From Sphingobacteriaceae bacterium (lineage in GTDB: Bacteria > Bacillota > Sulfobacillia > Thermaerobacterales > RSA17): a DNA stretch of 37,447 bases. Positions 1 to 7,209 of the stretch are shown piece by piece. The stretch's first letter is position 1. Every line of letters starts with the position of its first letter. The stretch covers positions 1-37,447 of the forward strand of contig DATGRI010000066.1 of the NCBI GenBank assembly GCA_035303785.1, written 5' to 3'. Position numbers and translations under genes: made by a program. The notes beneath the pieces were generated by a model that made no database searches, was not told where the DNA came from, and was given only the letters and a program-made list of their open reading frames with translations.

Positions 1-1
1 C

Positions 2-115
2 GGCCAGGCTGTGCGGTGGCGATACCTCGCAAGCAACCCCTGCGACCTGGTGACACGGCCGAAAGCGGAATCGCGCCGTATGCCAGCCCTTGGGCCGCCG
101 GCGGCGCAAGGCTGG
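2..115 (+). pseudogene. Tyrosine recombinase (phage-type integrase) remnant, cut by the window edge
   Basis: One frame reads GQAVRWRYLASNPCDLVTRP and then KAESRRMPAL. This resembles the end of the core-binding domain of tyrosine recombinases, where a helix with the pattern AVxWxxLAxNPxDxVxxP is followed by a linker of the form RRxMxxLTPEEAQ. After about residue 38 the similarity stops. None of the catalytic domain (R..H-x-x-R..Y) follows before the tRNA terminator, so the gene is truncated. The upstream part lies outside the window. The remnant points at the 3' end of the neighbouring tRNA-Pro gene, a usual place for integrase genes of integrated elements. The family call rests on pattern recall of a short segment. 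Without the rest of the gene it could be any XerC- or phage-like member. Confidence 0.6.
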
Positions 116-152
116 ATTGCCACCAATCCCCTTCCATACACAACGGCCATTT

Positions 153-190
153 GGAAAAAGCAGGCGCCCCGCAAATCCTTGCGGGGCGCC
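153..190 (-). terminator. Rho-independent terminator of the tRNA-Pro gene
   Basis: An 11-bp GC-rich stem (163-173 pairing with 180-190) with a 6-base loop is followed on the minus strand by a run of five T (complement of 155-159). It starts 8 bases after the tRNA 3' end. Confidence 0.85.
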
Positions 191-198
191 GCTTTCGG

Positions 199-272
199 TC
201 GGGCTGCCGGGATTTGAACCCGGGACCTCGTGAACCCCATTCACGCGCGCTACCGAGCTGCGCCACAGCCCG
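199..272 (-). tRNA. tRNA-Pro (anticodon GGG)
   Basis: The minus strand folds into a full cloverleaf. The acceptor stem is CGGGCTG/CAGCCCG, the D stem GCGC/GCGC, the anticodon stem CGTGA/TCACG with loop ATGGGGT, and the T stem CCGGG/CCCGG with loop TTCAAAT. The discriminator is A73. Loop positions 34-36 read GGG, which decodes proline CCC/CCU codons. The C1-G72 pair and A73 are the known identity features of bacterial tRNA-Pro. The 3' CCA is not encoded (the sequence continues CCG), so CCA would be added by nucleotidyltransferase. An integrase remnant faces its 3' end. Confidence 0.95.
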
Positions 273-288
273 ACGGGCAAGCACAGCC

Positions 289-318
289 ATTATAGCAGGG
301 TAAAGGGATGATAAGCAA
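289..318 (-). promoter_or_regulatory. Promoter of tRNA-Pro
   Basis: On the minus strand there is a perfect -10 TATAAT (289-294) with the extended TGC just upstream, and a -35 TTGCTT (313-318) at an 18-base spacing. It lies 16 bases upstream of the mature tRNA 5' end. Confidence 0.75.
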
Positions 319-363
319 CCGACGGCCCGCCGCCCTGACCTCCCGAAAGGACAGGCCGGTCTG

Positions 364-391
364 TTGACCCGGTTCCCATGTATGCTAAAAT
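364..391 (+). promoter_or_regulatory. Sigma-A type promoter of the sulfur-carrier/cysteine operon
   Basis: The -35 is TTGACC (364-369). After a 16-base spacer comes the -10 TAAAAT (386-391), preceded by an extended TGC. Transcription should begin near 398 and leaves a leader of about 110 bases before the TTG start at 508. Confidence 0.7.
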
Positions 392-454
392 GGCACAGAC
401 CAAATAGTTGACTAAACTGATATGAAAACCCCAAAAGGCTGCAGCCGGGGTGGA

Positions 455-503
455 ACCGCCCTTTACCGGCGGTGGAGCACCGGCCCGGGGCCCTAGGAGG
501 TGC
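455..503 (+). promoter_or_regulatory. Structured 5' leader with possible ribosome-site sequestering hairpins
   Basis: Hairpin A pairs ACCGCC (455-460) with GGCGGT (468-473). Hairpin B can pair GCACC (477-481) with GGTGC (499-503) and would close part of the ribosome site AGGAGG (495-500). A small alternative hairpin (471-474 with 478-481) would free it. The stretch around 448-459 contains GGGTGGAACCGCC, which resembles the T-box core of tRNA-sensing leaders, but the leader seems too short for a classical T-box stem I. Regulation of a cysteine operon by such a leader would make sense, but this is inference from pairing alone. Confidence 0.3.
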
Positions 504-507
504 CGAA

Positions 508-2064
508 TTGGCCATCCAGGTTTATATTCCCACGCCTTTCCGCCAGTACACCGGCGGGAGCCAGTACGTGGAAGTGGCGGCCGACACGGTGGGAGACCTG
601 CTGCAAAGGCTGGTGGAGCAGCATCCCCAGTTGAAGGAACGGGTCTTTGCCGCCGACGGCAGCATCGCCATGCATTTGAACGTGTACGTGAACCAGGACG
701 AGATCCGCTCCCTGCAGGGCGCCGAGACGCCCTTGAAGCCAGGGGATGAGGTGGCGTTGATCCCGGCCATGGCCGGGGGGCAAATGACGGCCAAGCCTCT
801 CCTCAACGAAGAGCAGATGGAGCGGTACTCCCGCCACATCCGGCTGCGGGAAGTGGGGGTGGCAGGCCAGGCCAAGCTGCTCCAGAGCAAGGTGCTCATC
901 GTGGGCGCCGGCGGCCTGGGCTCCCCGTCGTCCATCTACCTGGCGGCGGCGGGGGTGGGCACCATCGGCATCATAGACGCCGACCGGGTCGACCTGTCCA
1001 ACCTGCAGCGCCAGGTGCTCCACTTCAACCACGACGTGGGGCGCCCCAAGACCCAATCGGCCCGGCGCCACCTGGAAGACTTGAACCCCGACGTGCGGGT
1101 CATCGAGCACAACACCCTGCTGACCTCCGAAAACGCCCTGGACATCATCAAGCCTTACGATGTGGTCATCAACGGGTCCGACAACTTCCCCACCCGGTAC
1201 CTGGTCAACGACGCCTGCGTCATGCTGGGCAAGCCCCTGGTGGATGCCAGCATCCTGCGCTTTGAGGGGCAGGCCACCGTCTTCATGCCGGGGAAGGGCT
1301 GCTACCGCTGCCTGTTCCCGTCGCCGCCCCCGCCGGGCATGGTGCCCTCCTGCGCCGACGCCGGCATCATCGGCGCCCTGGCGGGCCACCTGGGCACGTG
1401 GCAGGCCATGGAGGCGGTGAAGATCCTGCTGGGCATCGGCGAGCCCATGACCAACCGGCTCCTCATCTACGACGCCCTGGCCGGGGAATACCGGACCTTG
1501 CGCTGGCAGCGGAATCCCCAGTGCCCTGTGTGCGGCGATGAGCCCTCCATCACCACCCTCATCGACTACGAAGCCTTCTGCGGCATGCCCCTGCCGGAGG
1601 CTTCGGACACGGCCCAGGATGACCGGGCGGGGGCTGCGGCATTGGCCTCCCTGGCCGTCGCCGGTTCCCAAGAGCAGGATACCGCCGGCGAGCCGTCGCC
1701 GGGCCTGACCTTGGAGCAGCTGATGGCCTGGGATGGGGAGGACCTGCAGCCGCCGGCGGTGGCCGATCTGGTGGCCACGGGCAGCATCCAGGTGGTGGAC
1801 GTGCGAGAGCCCGACGAGTTCGCCGCCCTGCGCATTCCCCAAGCCAAGCTGATTTCCTTGGGCGAACTGAGCCAGCGTCTCGATGAGTTGGACAGCAGCC
1901 GCCCGGCCTTGTTCGTCTGCCGCTCCGGCCAGCGCAGCAGCATGGCGGTGCAGGCCCTGCGCAAGGCAGGCTACAACCTTACCTATAACTTGGCCGGGGG
2001 CATGTTGGCATGGGAAAACTTCCAGTTCCCCACGGTCAGCGATTTGCCGGGACAGCCGTCGTGA
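508..2064 (+). CDS. Fused ubiquitin-like sulfur carrier / E1-like adenylyltransferase / rhodanese (CysO-MoeZ type)
   Basis: This 518-residue protein has three parts. Residues 1-91 form a MoaD/ThiS-like beta-grasp carrier ending in Ala-Gly-Gly (G90-G91). Residues about 95-358 are a MoeB/ThiF E1-like enzyme with nucleotide loop GAGGLG (134-139), two zinc CxxC pairs (C265/C268 and C339/C342) and the likely catalytic Cys282. After a linker, residues about 415-510 are a rhodanese domain with active-site loop CRSGQRS (C471). The E1 should adenylate the carrier C-terminus and the rhodanese supply sulfur, giving a thiocarboxylate used by CysM downstream. The TTG start is chosen because AGGAGG lies 7 bases upstream; a GTG at 472 would skip it. 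The carrier's diglycine is internal here, followed by Gln92-Met93, so it must be cut free or made separately, for example from ATG 784. MoeZ-rhodanese proteins are known; the added N-terminal carrier is unusual. Confidence 0.9.
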   Translation: MAIQVYIPTPFRQYTGGSQYVEVAADTVGDLLQRLVEQHPQLKERVFAADGSIAMHLNVYVNQDEIRSLQGAETPLKPGDEVALIPAMAGGQMTAKPLLNEEQMERYSRHIRLREVGVAGQAKLLQSKVLIVGAGGLGSPSSIYLAAAGVGTIGIIDADRVDLSNLQRQVLHFNHDVGRPKTQSARRHLEDLNPDVRVIEHNTLLTSENALDIIKPYDVVINGSDNFPTRYLVNDACVMLGKPLVDASILRFEGQATVFMPGKGCYRCLFPSPPPPGMVPSCADAGIIGALAGHLGTWQAMEAVKILLGIGEPMTNRLLIYDALAGEYRTLRWQRNPQCPVCGDEPSITTLIDYEAFCGMPLPEASDTAQDDRAGAAALASLAVAGSQEQDTAGEPSPGLTLEQLMAWDGEDLQPPAVADLVATGSIQVVDVREPDEFAALRIPQAKLISLGELSQRLDELDSSRPALFVCRSGQRSSMAVQALRKAGYNLTYNLAGGMLAWENFQFPTVSDLPGQPS

Positions 2065-2969
2065 ACAGCCTGGACCTCATCGGCAACACCCCCCTGGTGG
2101 CCTTGGACCGCCTCTTCCCGCCGGGCCGGGTGCTGGGCAAGCTGGAAGCCGCCAACGCCGGCGGCAGCGTCAAGGACCGCATCGCCCTGGCCATGATCGA
2201 GGCAGCGGAAGCCGAGGGCATCCTGCGGCCCGGCATGACCTTGGTGGAGGCCACCAGCGGCAACACCGGCATCGGCCTGGCCCTGGTATGCGCCGTCAAG
2301 GGCTATCATCTGGTCCTTACCATGCCTGAAGACATGAACGAAGAGCGGCGCAGTCTCTTCAGCTGGTTCGGCGCTGAACTGGTGCTGACCCCTGCCATCG
2401 AAGGGATGAGCGGTGCAGTCTGGGCCGCGGAGCAGCTGGCCGAAAAGCCGGGCCACTGGTGGACCCGGCAGTTCGACAATCCCGCCAATCCCCAAGCCCA
2501 CTACGAAACCACCGGCCCCGAGATCTGGCGGCAAGCAGGGGGACGGGTGGACTGCCTGGTGGTGGGGGTGGGCACCGGCGGCACCTTGACGGGCACCGGC
2601 CGCTATCTCAAGGAGCAAAATCCCCGCCTGCAGGTGGTGGCCGTGGAGCCGGCCCGCAGCAACGTGCTGTCGGGCGGCCGGCCGGGTCCCACCACCATCT
2701 TCGGCTTGGGGGCCGGCTTCGTGCCCGGGGTGCTGGACACCAGCCTCATCGACCACGTCATCGCCGTGGGCGACGAGGAGGCCTACCGCTGGGCCCGGGC
2801 GGCGGCCCAGCAGGAAGGACTCCTGGTGGGGCCGTCGGCCGGCGCGGCGCTGGCCGCCGCCGCCCAGATGGTGGAGCGGCTGGAGGACGGGACCATCATC
2901 GTGGCCATTCTCCCCGACACGGGCGATCGGTACACCAGCCTGCTGACCAGACATACACAATCAAAATAG
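2061..2969 (+). CDS. cysM: Cysteine synthase CysM (O-phosphoserine / thiocarboxylate-dependent type likely)
   Basis: This 302-residue enzyme is a fold-type II PLP protein. It makes cysteine from an activated serine and a sulfur donor. The PLP lysine is K38 in AGGSVKDR, the substrate loop TSGNTG is at 65-70, and the phosphate-binding GTGGT loop lies mid-chain. The GTG start overlaps the stop of the preceding gene in the four bases GTGA, so the two are translationally coupled. Lying between a CysO-like carrier/E1 protein and a Mec-like protease, it matches the Mycobacterium tuberculosis mec-cysO-cysM set, where CysM uses O-phosphoserine and the CysO thiocarboxylate. That preference is inferred from context; an ordinary sulfide-using O-acetylserine enzyme cannot be excluded. 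Confidence 0.9.
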   Translation: MNSLDLIGNTPLVALDRLFPPGRVLGKLEAANAGGSVKDRIALAMIEAAEAEGILRPGMTLVEATSGNTGIGLALVCAVKGYHLVLTMPEDMNEERRSLFSWFGAELVLTPAIEGMSGAVWAAEQLAEKPGHWWTRQFDNPANPQAHYETTGPEIWRQAGGRVDCLVVGVGTGGTLTGTGRYLKEQNPRLQVVAVEPARSNVLSGGRPGPTTIFGLGAGFVPGVLDTSLIDHVIAVGDEEAYRWARAAAQQEGLLVGPSAGAALAAAAQMVERLEDGTIIVAILPDTGDRYTSLLTRHTQSK

Positions 2970-2999
2970 AGAGCGTCCCCTGGGTGAAGGAGCAGTGCC

Positions 3000-3407
3000 A
3001 TGACACCGTTGGAAATTCCCCGCAGCATTTACGACGCCATGCTGGCCCACGGCCGGCTCTGGGCCCCGTTGGAAGCCTGCGGCATCGTAGCCGGTCAAGG
3101 CGACCGGGCCGTCCGCTTTTACCCCACGGAGAACGCGGAGAAAAGCCCGACCCGCTATTCCATCCCGCCGGAAGACATCTTGCGCATCCTGCGGGAAATC
3201 GAGCGGGAAGGCAATCAGCTACTGGCCATTTTCCACACCCACCCGGCCACGCCCGCCTACCCGTCGGCGGTGGACATCCAACTGGCCTACTACCCTGAGG
3301 CGGTTTACTTGATCATGAGCCTGGCCGACCCCGAGGCGCCGGTCCTCAGGGGCTTCTATATCCGGGGCGGCGAGGTGACGGAGCGGGAAGTCGTAGTCGG
3401 GCCCTGA
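3000..3407 (+). CDS. mec: JAMM/MPN metalloprotease, Mec type
   Basis: This 135-residue single-domain protein carries the full JAMM zinc site: Glu25, then H79-x-H81, seven residues, Ser89, two residues, Asp92. In M. tuberculosis the homologous Mec (CysO-cysteine peptidase) hydrolyses the CysO-cysteine adduct, releasing cysteine and regenerating the carrier. GAAGGAG lies a few bases before the ATG. It follows cysM after 30 bases and closes the operon. Here it could have a second task, since the carrier upstream is fused to its E1 and its diglycine would have to be freed by cleavage after G91. That second role is inference. No domain other than MPN is visible. Confidence 0.9.
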   Translation: MTPLEIPRSIYDAMLAHGRLWAPLEACGIVAGQGDRAVRFYPTENAEKSPTRYSIPPEDILRILREIEREGNQLLAIFHTHPATPAYPSAVDIQLAYYPEAVYLIMSLADPEAPVLRGFYIRGGEVTEREVVVGP

Positions 3408-3491
3408 TCCTCCCGGCACGGCTCCTATTCTGTGCCCGGGATGCCGGTGGGCAGGTCTTCAGGCGGGTCCCCCGGGACAACCTAAGACCGT

Positions 3492-4733
3492 ATGGAGACA
3501 CCGGTGGTTTTTCTCATGGGGCCGTCGGCCGGCGGCATGCTGGGCGCCGCCTGGGACCTGGCCCGGCAACTGAGGCAGCGGGGCACGCCGGTATACTGGC
3601 TGGGCTCCCGGCCCATGGCAGCCCGAGGCGGCCGGCGGGGCGCCCGTGGCCCGCGACGGCGGCCTGCCGCCGATGATCCTGAACAAGAGTGGGTGACGGC
3701 CCTTGCCTGGCCTAGAGGGCTCCGCCCGCGGCCCAGGGGAGCCTTGGAGCAAGGGGCGGCCGAAGCACTGGCGGCCCTGGGTCCGGCCATCATCCATGCC
3801 CACGGCCTAAGGGCGTCGTGGCTGGCCCGGGCCCTCCTGCGGCACCGCCGGATACCGCCCGCGCCCTTGCTCACAACCCTCCACAGCTTTCCCTTCCATG
3901 ATCCTGAACTGGCCCGCCTGCCTACGCGTTTGTGGCGGCTGCTGGAGCGACGGCCGCCCCTGCCGGAGCGCTATGTGTGCGTCTCAGCGGCCTTGGGCCG
4001 CTGGCTGGCCGCCGCCAACCCGCCCCTGGCCGCCCGGTCGGTGGTCATTCCTTACGGCCGGGCCCGAGCCGAACATTACTTCGCCGAACGGGACAAGGCC
4101 CGCCAGGGATTGGGCCTGCCCGTGGCCCCCCACTGCCCCCTGGTGGGTGTTTTGAGCCGCTGCAGCCCCGAGAAGGGCCTGGACCTCCTGCTGGCAGCCT
4201 TCCGGCAGGTGGCGGGGGAGGGCGGGCCCATGGCAGGGTGGCGCCTGGTCATCGTGGGAGACGGTCCCCAGCTGCCCCATTTGCGCCGGTACGCCCGGCG
4301 GGAAGGGCTGCAGGGCCGGGTCCACTTCACCGGCCACGTGCCCGAAGGAGCCCGCTTCCTCAAAGCTTTCGACCTGTGCGTCATTCCCTCCCGATCGGAA
4401 GGTTTGGGCCTGACGGCCCTGGAGGCCCTGGCGGCCGGCGTGCCCGTCATCGCTGCCGCCGTAGGTGGTCTGGTGGAAGCCCTGGACAACGGCCGCTGCG
4501 GGCTCCTGGTGGAGCCCCGGTCGGTGCCGGCCCTGGCCGCCGCCCTGGCCCGCCTGGCGCCGGACGAGAAAGAGCGGCGCCGGCTGGCGGCCCAGGGACC
4601 GGCCTGGGTAAGCCGGGCCTATCCTACCAATAATATGGTGGACGCCCACCTGGCCCTGTACCGGGAGGTGGCGGCCCGGCACGGGCTGGCCCGGCAAGGA
4701 CGGAGGGGTCAACCATCAGGCAGGCATCATTGA
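3492..4733 (+). CDS. GT4-family glycosyltransferase
   Basis: This 413-residue protein has a GT-B layout. The N-terminal half begins METPVVFLMGPSAGGM. The C-terminal half has the nucleotide-sugar region VIVGDGPQ, then FTGHVPEG, and the family EX7E motif in SEGLGLTALEALAAG, followed by GVPVIA and GLLVEP. It should transfer a sugar from a nucleotide donor to a lipid or glycan acceptor at the cytosolic face. Acceptor and donor cannot be told from sequence. The start is uncertain because no strong ribosome site precedes the ATG. The stop overlaps the TTG start of the next gene (TTGA), so the two products are probably made together, perhaps for an envelope glycan. Confidence 0.85.
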   Translation: METPVVFLMGPSAGGMLGAAWDLARQLRQRGTPVYWLGSRPMAARGGRRGARGPRRRPAADDPEQEWVTALAWPRGLRPRPRGALEQGAAEALAALGPAIIHAHGLRASWLARALLRHRRIPPAPLLTTLHSFPFHDPELARLPTRLWRLLERRPPLPERYVCVSAALGRWLAAANPPLAARSVVIPYGRARAEHYFAERDKARQGLGLPVAPHCPLVGVLSRCSPEKGLDLLLAAFRQVAGEGGPMAGWRLVIVGDGPQLPHLRRYARREGLQGRVHFTGHVPEGARFLKAFDLCVIPSRSEGLGLTALEALAAGVPVIAAAVGGLVEALDNGRCGLLVEPRSVPALAAALARLAPDEKERRRLAAQGPAWVSRAYPTNNMVDAHLALYREVAARHGLARQGRRGQPSGRHH

Positions 4734-7039
4734 AGGCATTGGGGGCTTTCCTGGCGGCTGCAGTTGTGTTTACAGCAACGTGGACCGCAGCCGGGCCGGC
4801 GGCCGGGGCGGCCGCAGCCACAGCCCCGCCGGCCAAGGCCCGGGTCACCTTGGTGCTGGCCGCCGGCTGGGAGTGGGACGGGTTCCAAGCCCAGCGGCAC
4901 AGGGGTCCCCTGGCCCGGCACCTGGACAACGCCGTCGTGGCCCTGCTGAACACCGCCACCGGCAGCCGGATGGCTCCCGAGCACGGGTACGCCACCATGG
5001 CGGCGGGCATCCGGGCGGTGGCCTCCAGCAGGGGAGGCCAGGCCTTCGCCGCCGGCGAGACCCAGGCCGATCGCCCGGCCTCCGCCGCCTATCAGGAGCG
5101 GACGGGCTGGGTCGGCCGGGAAGGGCTGCTGCACCTGGGGCTGGGGGCCATCCAGCGGGACAACGGCTCCCTGGGCCACCGGGTGGTTTTCGGCTCCTTG
5201 GGTGACATCCTGCAAAGGGCCGGCCTCACCGCCGGCGTCTACGGCAACGCCGACCTGCCTGGCGAGCCGGCCCGCCACGCCGTCATGGTGGCCATGGACA
5301 GCAGGGGGCAGGTGCCCGGGGGCCGCATCGACGGCAGCATCCTCGTCCCGGCGCCGTGGCTGCCCGGGGGCAAGGCCACCAACTGGAACGCCCTCCTGAA
5401 AGCCTGGGAGCAAGAGGGCGCCCATTTCGGCGTTATCGAGACGGGCGATTTGTGGCGGCTGGCCCGGGCCCGGAACACCATGACCGGCCAGGGCTTCCAG
5501 CAGGCCCTGGCCAGGGCCGAAGGCCAGATGGCGGCGGGCGTGGCCGATTTGTTGACCCGGGCCGCCCGTCATGCCGGACCCCACCTGGTGCTGCTGGTCT
5601 CGCCGGCTCCCACCGGCTGGGAGGCCGGCGCCCAAGGCTTCGGCTGGATCGCCGCCTGGGCATTCAATGCTGATAAGCCGGCCAAAGGCGGCCTCCTGAC
5701 CTCGGCCACCACCCGCCGGCCCGGCTTGGTTTCCCTGGTGGACATGGGACCTACGGTGCTCCGCTTCCTGGGTCTGGAGGAGGAGCAGCCGGCCCATTGG
5801 ACCGGCCGGCCCATGACGGCCACGGCGGCCGGTCCTTCCCGCTGGGAGGGCCTCACGGCCTGGAGCCGGGAGGTACTGGCCAACCACCACCGGCGGGTTC
5901 CCCTGCTCCAAGGCTACGTCACCGTCCAAATCATCGTGGTCCTGACGGCGGTGGGGCTGCTCCTGTGGCCGGCGCCCCGGCGGCTGCTGGCCCCCTGGCT
6001 GGCCGTCTGCTTCTGGCTGGCGGCCCTGGTGCCCCTGATCTACTTGCTGCTGCCCCTGCTGCCCGGGCGCAGCCTGGTCTCGGCTTTGGCCTGGCTGTTT
6101 CTGATCCTGGCCGTGGCGGGGGCAGGCTACTACCGCCGGCAGGTCCGGGGCGGCACCGGACAACCTTTGGGCTACCGGCACCCTGTCTACCTGCCTTTCG
6201 CCGCCGTCGCCGGGCTGACGGTGGCCGTGGCCCTGGCGGACACGGCCCTGGGGGGCTACCTGGCGGTCCGGTCGCCCCTGGGGTACAGCCTGGTGGGCGG
6301 CGCCCGCTATTACGGCATCGGCAACGAATTCATGGGCATCCTGCTGGGAGCGGCCGTGGTCGCCCTGGGGGGCATGCTGCAGCGCTTCCACGTGTCCAGA
6401 AGGCCGGCCACCCTCATGATGGCCGCAGGCCTGGCGGGCCTGGTGGTGGTCCTGGGGGCCTCGAGGATGGGCGCCAATTTCGGCGGCGCCTTAGCCGCCG
6501 CCGTCACTGCCGTCACTGCTGTGACCGCCCTGCAGGAGGAGCCCCTGCGCCTGGGGAGCCGGGTCATCCTGCCGGCGGGAGCCGCTGCGGCCCTGACGGC
6601 CGCCGTGGTCATGACGGCCGATCTCCTGGGGGGCGGGGAGCCTTCCCACTTGGGCCTGGCCCTGCAGCGCCTGGCGGCGGGGGATTGGACCACCCTCTGG
6701 GACATCATCCGCCGCAAGGGAGCCGTCAACCTGCGGCTCATGCGCTGGACCATCTGGAACCGGGTCTTCCTGGCCACCCTGGGGGCCATGGTGCTGGTGG
6801 TCGCCCGGCCGGCGGGCATGTACCGCCGGCTGGTCAGGCAGTACCCCTGTTTGGGGGCGGCCTTCGCCGCCTCGGTGGCGGGCAGCGTCGCCGCCCTGAT
6901 CTTCAACGACAGCGGCATCGTGGCGGCGGCCACCACCTTGCTTATTCCCGTATCGCTGCTGTTGTCCATGGTTTTATTAGATCCCTTGGGGCTGGATTTC
7001 CGGGATGAAGGGGCCGTAGTTGATGCTGTGGAGATATAG
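4730..7039 (+). CDS. Membrane protein with N-terminal alkaline phosphatase-superfamily-like outside domain
   Basis: This 769-residue protein begins with a signal-like helix (about residues 1-30, Ala-rich). Then comes a soluble domain of about 370 residues resembling the alkaline phosphatase/phosphopentomutase fold (VTLVLAAGWEWDG near the start, MGPTVLRFLG near its end). The C-terminal half has roughly eight to ten hydrophobic segments, including the signature-like GNEFMGILLGAAV. Similar proteins occur in other Bacillota, but I know of no proven function. Coupling to a glycosyltransferase suggests a role in moving or trimming an envelope polymer. The phosphatase-like part lacks an obvious Ser/Thr nucleophile motif that I can name, so activity is open. 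The TTG start is set by the TTGA overlap and leaves the signal sequence intact. Confidence 0.65.
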   Translation: MKALGAFLAAAVVFTATWTAAGPAAGAAAATAPPAKARVTLVLAAGWEWDGFQAQRHRGPLARHLDNAVVALLNTATGSRMAPEHGYATMAAGIRAVASSRGGQAFAAGETQADRPASAAYQERTGWVGREGLLHLGLGAIQRDNGSLGHRVVFGSLGDILQRAGLTAGVYGNADLPGEPARHAVMVAMDSRGQVPGGRIDGSILVPAPWLPGGKATNWNALLKAWEQEGAHFGVIETGDLWRLARARNTMTGQGFQQALARAEGQMAAGVADLLTRAARHAGPHLVLLVSPAPTGWEAGAQGFGWIAAWAFNADKPAKGGLLTSATTRRPGLVSLVDMGPTVLRFLGLEEEQPAHWTGRPMTATAAGPSRWEGLTAWSREVLANHHRRVPLLQGYVTVQIIVVLTAVGLLLWPAPRRLLAPWLAVCFWLAALVPLIYLLLPLLPGRSLVSALAWLFLILAVAGAGYYRRQVRGGTGQPLGYRHPVYLPFAAVAGLTVAVALADTALGGYLAVRSPLGYSLVGGARYYGIGNEFMGILLGAAVVALGGMLQRFHVSRRPATLMMAAGLAGLVVVLGASRMGANFGGALAAAVTAVTAVTALQEEPLRLGSRVILPAGAAAALTAAVVMTADLLGGGEPSHLGLALQRLAAGDWTTLWDIIRRKGAVNLRLMRWTIWNRVFLATLGAMVLVVARPAGMYRRLVRQYPCLGAAFAASVAGSVAALIFNDSGIVAAATTLLIPVSLLLSMVLLDPLGLDFRDEGAVVDAVEI

Positions 7040-7050
7040 CATGCTTTCTG

Positions 7051-7079
7051 TTGACACGAAATAACGCCGTGTCTAAAAT
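7051..7079 (+). promoter_or_regulatory. Promoter of speD with an internal operator-like inverted repeat
   Basis: A perfect -35 TTGACA (7051-7056), a 17-base spacer and the -10 TAAAAT (7074-7079) make this the best sigma-A promoter in the window. Inside it, GACACG (7053-7058) and CGTGTC (7068-7073) form an inverted repeat with 9 bases between the arms. The repeat overlaps the -35 and abuts the -10, where a repressor could block polymerase. Confidence 0.8.
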
Positions 7080-7099
7080 GGGATTGGTTTTTTCGCCGG

Positions 7100-7164
7100 G
7101 GGGTTTCACGGGGCGCGTGAGACCCCATTATCGTTCTGTCACCGCGGATAAATCACGGGACAGA
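7100..7164 (+). promoter_or_regulatory. speD leader RNA with two hairpins
   Basis: The leader between promoter and GTG start is about 125 bases. It holds a 10-bp stem (7100-7109 with 7117-7126, one G-U pair, 7-base loop) and a second stem TCTGTC/GACAGA (7135-7140 with 7159-7164) extended by CCG/CGG across a bulge. Neither is followed by a T-run, so neither is a plain terminator. I recognise no known riboswitch class. Confidence 0.4.
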
Positions 7165-7209
7165 GAAAGGTTGTGTTAATGGCAGCATTCCGCTCGAGGG
7201 GGCGATGCG

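Noticed and set aside
493-1842. Long minus-strand frame opposite the fused carrier/E1 gene
   Set aside because: Shadow frame with no domain; the + strand frame has clear catalytic motifs throughout.
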